A stretch of DNA of 20,351 nt from Oehlia diaphana (lineage: Eukaryota > Glomeromycota > Glomeromycetes > Glomerales > Glomeraceae). The stretch is from assembly GCA_003833135.1 (NCBI GenBank), contig QZLH01000797.1, forward strand, positions 1 through 20,351, read 5' to 3'. Each line of letters starts with the position of its first letter. Position 1 is the first letter of the stretch. Below are positions 20,196 through 20,351 of the stretch, one piece after another. The notes beneath the pieces are model-generated. The model made no database searches, was not told the DNA's origin, and was given only the letters and a program-made list of their open reading frames with translations. The position numbers and the translations under genes were made by a program.

Positions 20196-20266
20196 CCGTA
20201 ACTGTAATATTAAGACACAGTATCGTATGTAATAGATTGCAACCTATCTACATTAAAAAGCAAAAG

Positions 20267-20351
20267 TTGTAATGCTGTAATTAGGTTGTAATGCCATAAT
20301 TAGGTCGTAATACTGTAATTAGGTCGTAATACCGTAACTAATCCGTAATGC
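20267..20351 (+). repeat. 19-bp minisatellite, continues past the window end
   Basis: Four 19-base units start at 20267, 20286, 20305 and 20324, and a partial one at 20343. The consensus is about TYGTAATRCTGTAATTAGG. Adjacent units differ at a few positions; the fourth ends CTAAT rather than TTAGG. Each unit contains GTAAT twice or nearly so, implying an older shorter period. It could be subterminal repeats of the same element as the array upstream. Confidence 0.75.

Noticed and set aside
1..20351. CRISPR array, operon or bacterial defence system
   Set aside because: No regularly spaced identical repeats with unique spacers, no ribosome-binding sites ahead of long frames, and splice signals indicate a eukaryote.

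Overview
This window is very AT-rich (by eye well over 75% A+T, approaching 90% in two blocks) and has almost no long open frames. Short GT...AG introns, TIR elements with target-site duplications and degenerate inverted repeats point to a eukaryotic nuclear genome. AT bias, compact introns (61-243 nt in the best model) and hAT-like and pogo/Tigger-like termini fit a fungus with a TE-rich, AT-rich genome, such as an arbuscular mycorrhizal fungus (Glomeromycotina). That assignment is inference only. No rRNA, tRNA, CRISPR or bacterial signal was seen.

Layout. 1-3180: intergenic sequence holding copies of a short dispersed repeat, a tandem duplication, a decayed inverted repeat near 270-443 and one small candidate ORF. 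3180-6900: extremely AT-rich block with no coding signal but two fold-back elements (3527-3644 and 4121-4379). 7173-9214, minus strand: the only region where I could assemble a convincing spliced gene. Four 3' exons (7173-8024) join in one frame with canonical splice sites and total 372 nt (124 codons including stop). Exon-like blocks upstream (8086-8121, 8309-8459, 8939-9214) look coding, but do not link without frame breaks. The gene is therefore either incompletely resolved or decaying, and its family is not recognised. 9215-12340: intergenic, with hairpins and homopolymers. 12342-12694, plus strand: a weaker spliced open frame. 13570-15850: a cluster of repeat remnants, including a near-perfect 32-bp hairpin. 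16850-19480: second extremely AT-rich block, interrupted by a clean 243-bp hAT-like MITE with a perfect 8-bp duplication. 19490-end: a pogo/Tigger-like terminus, then a five-unit tandem array that alternates exon-like and intron-like sequence, then a 19-bp satellite running off the window.

There is no operon-like or pathway organisation. The window is one probable gene in a sea of transposon debris. The most interesting observations are the repeated splice-site array at 19689-20195, the composite hairpin at 15555-15847, the two AT-rich blocks and the long palindrome at 4121-4379. No known multi-gene system was recognised. All coordinates, frames and repeats were read by eye.
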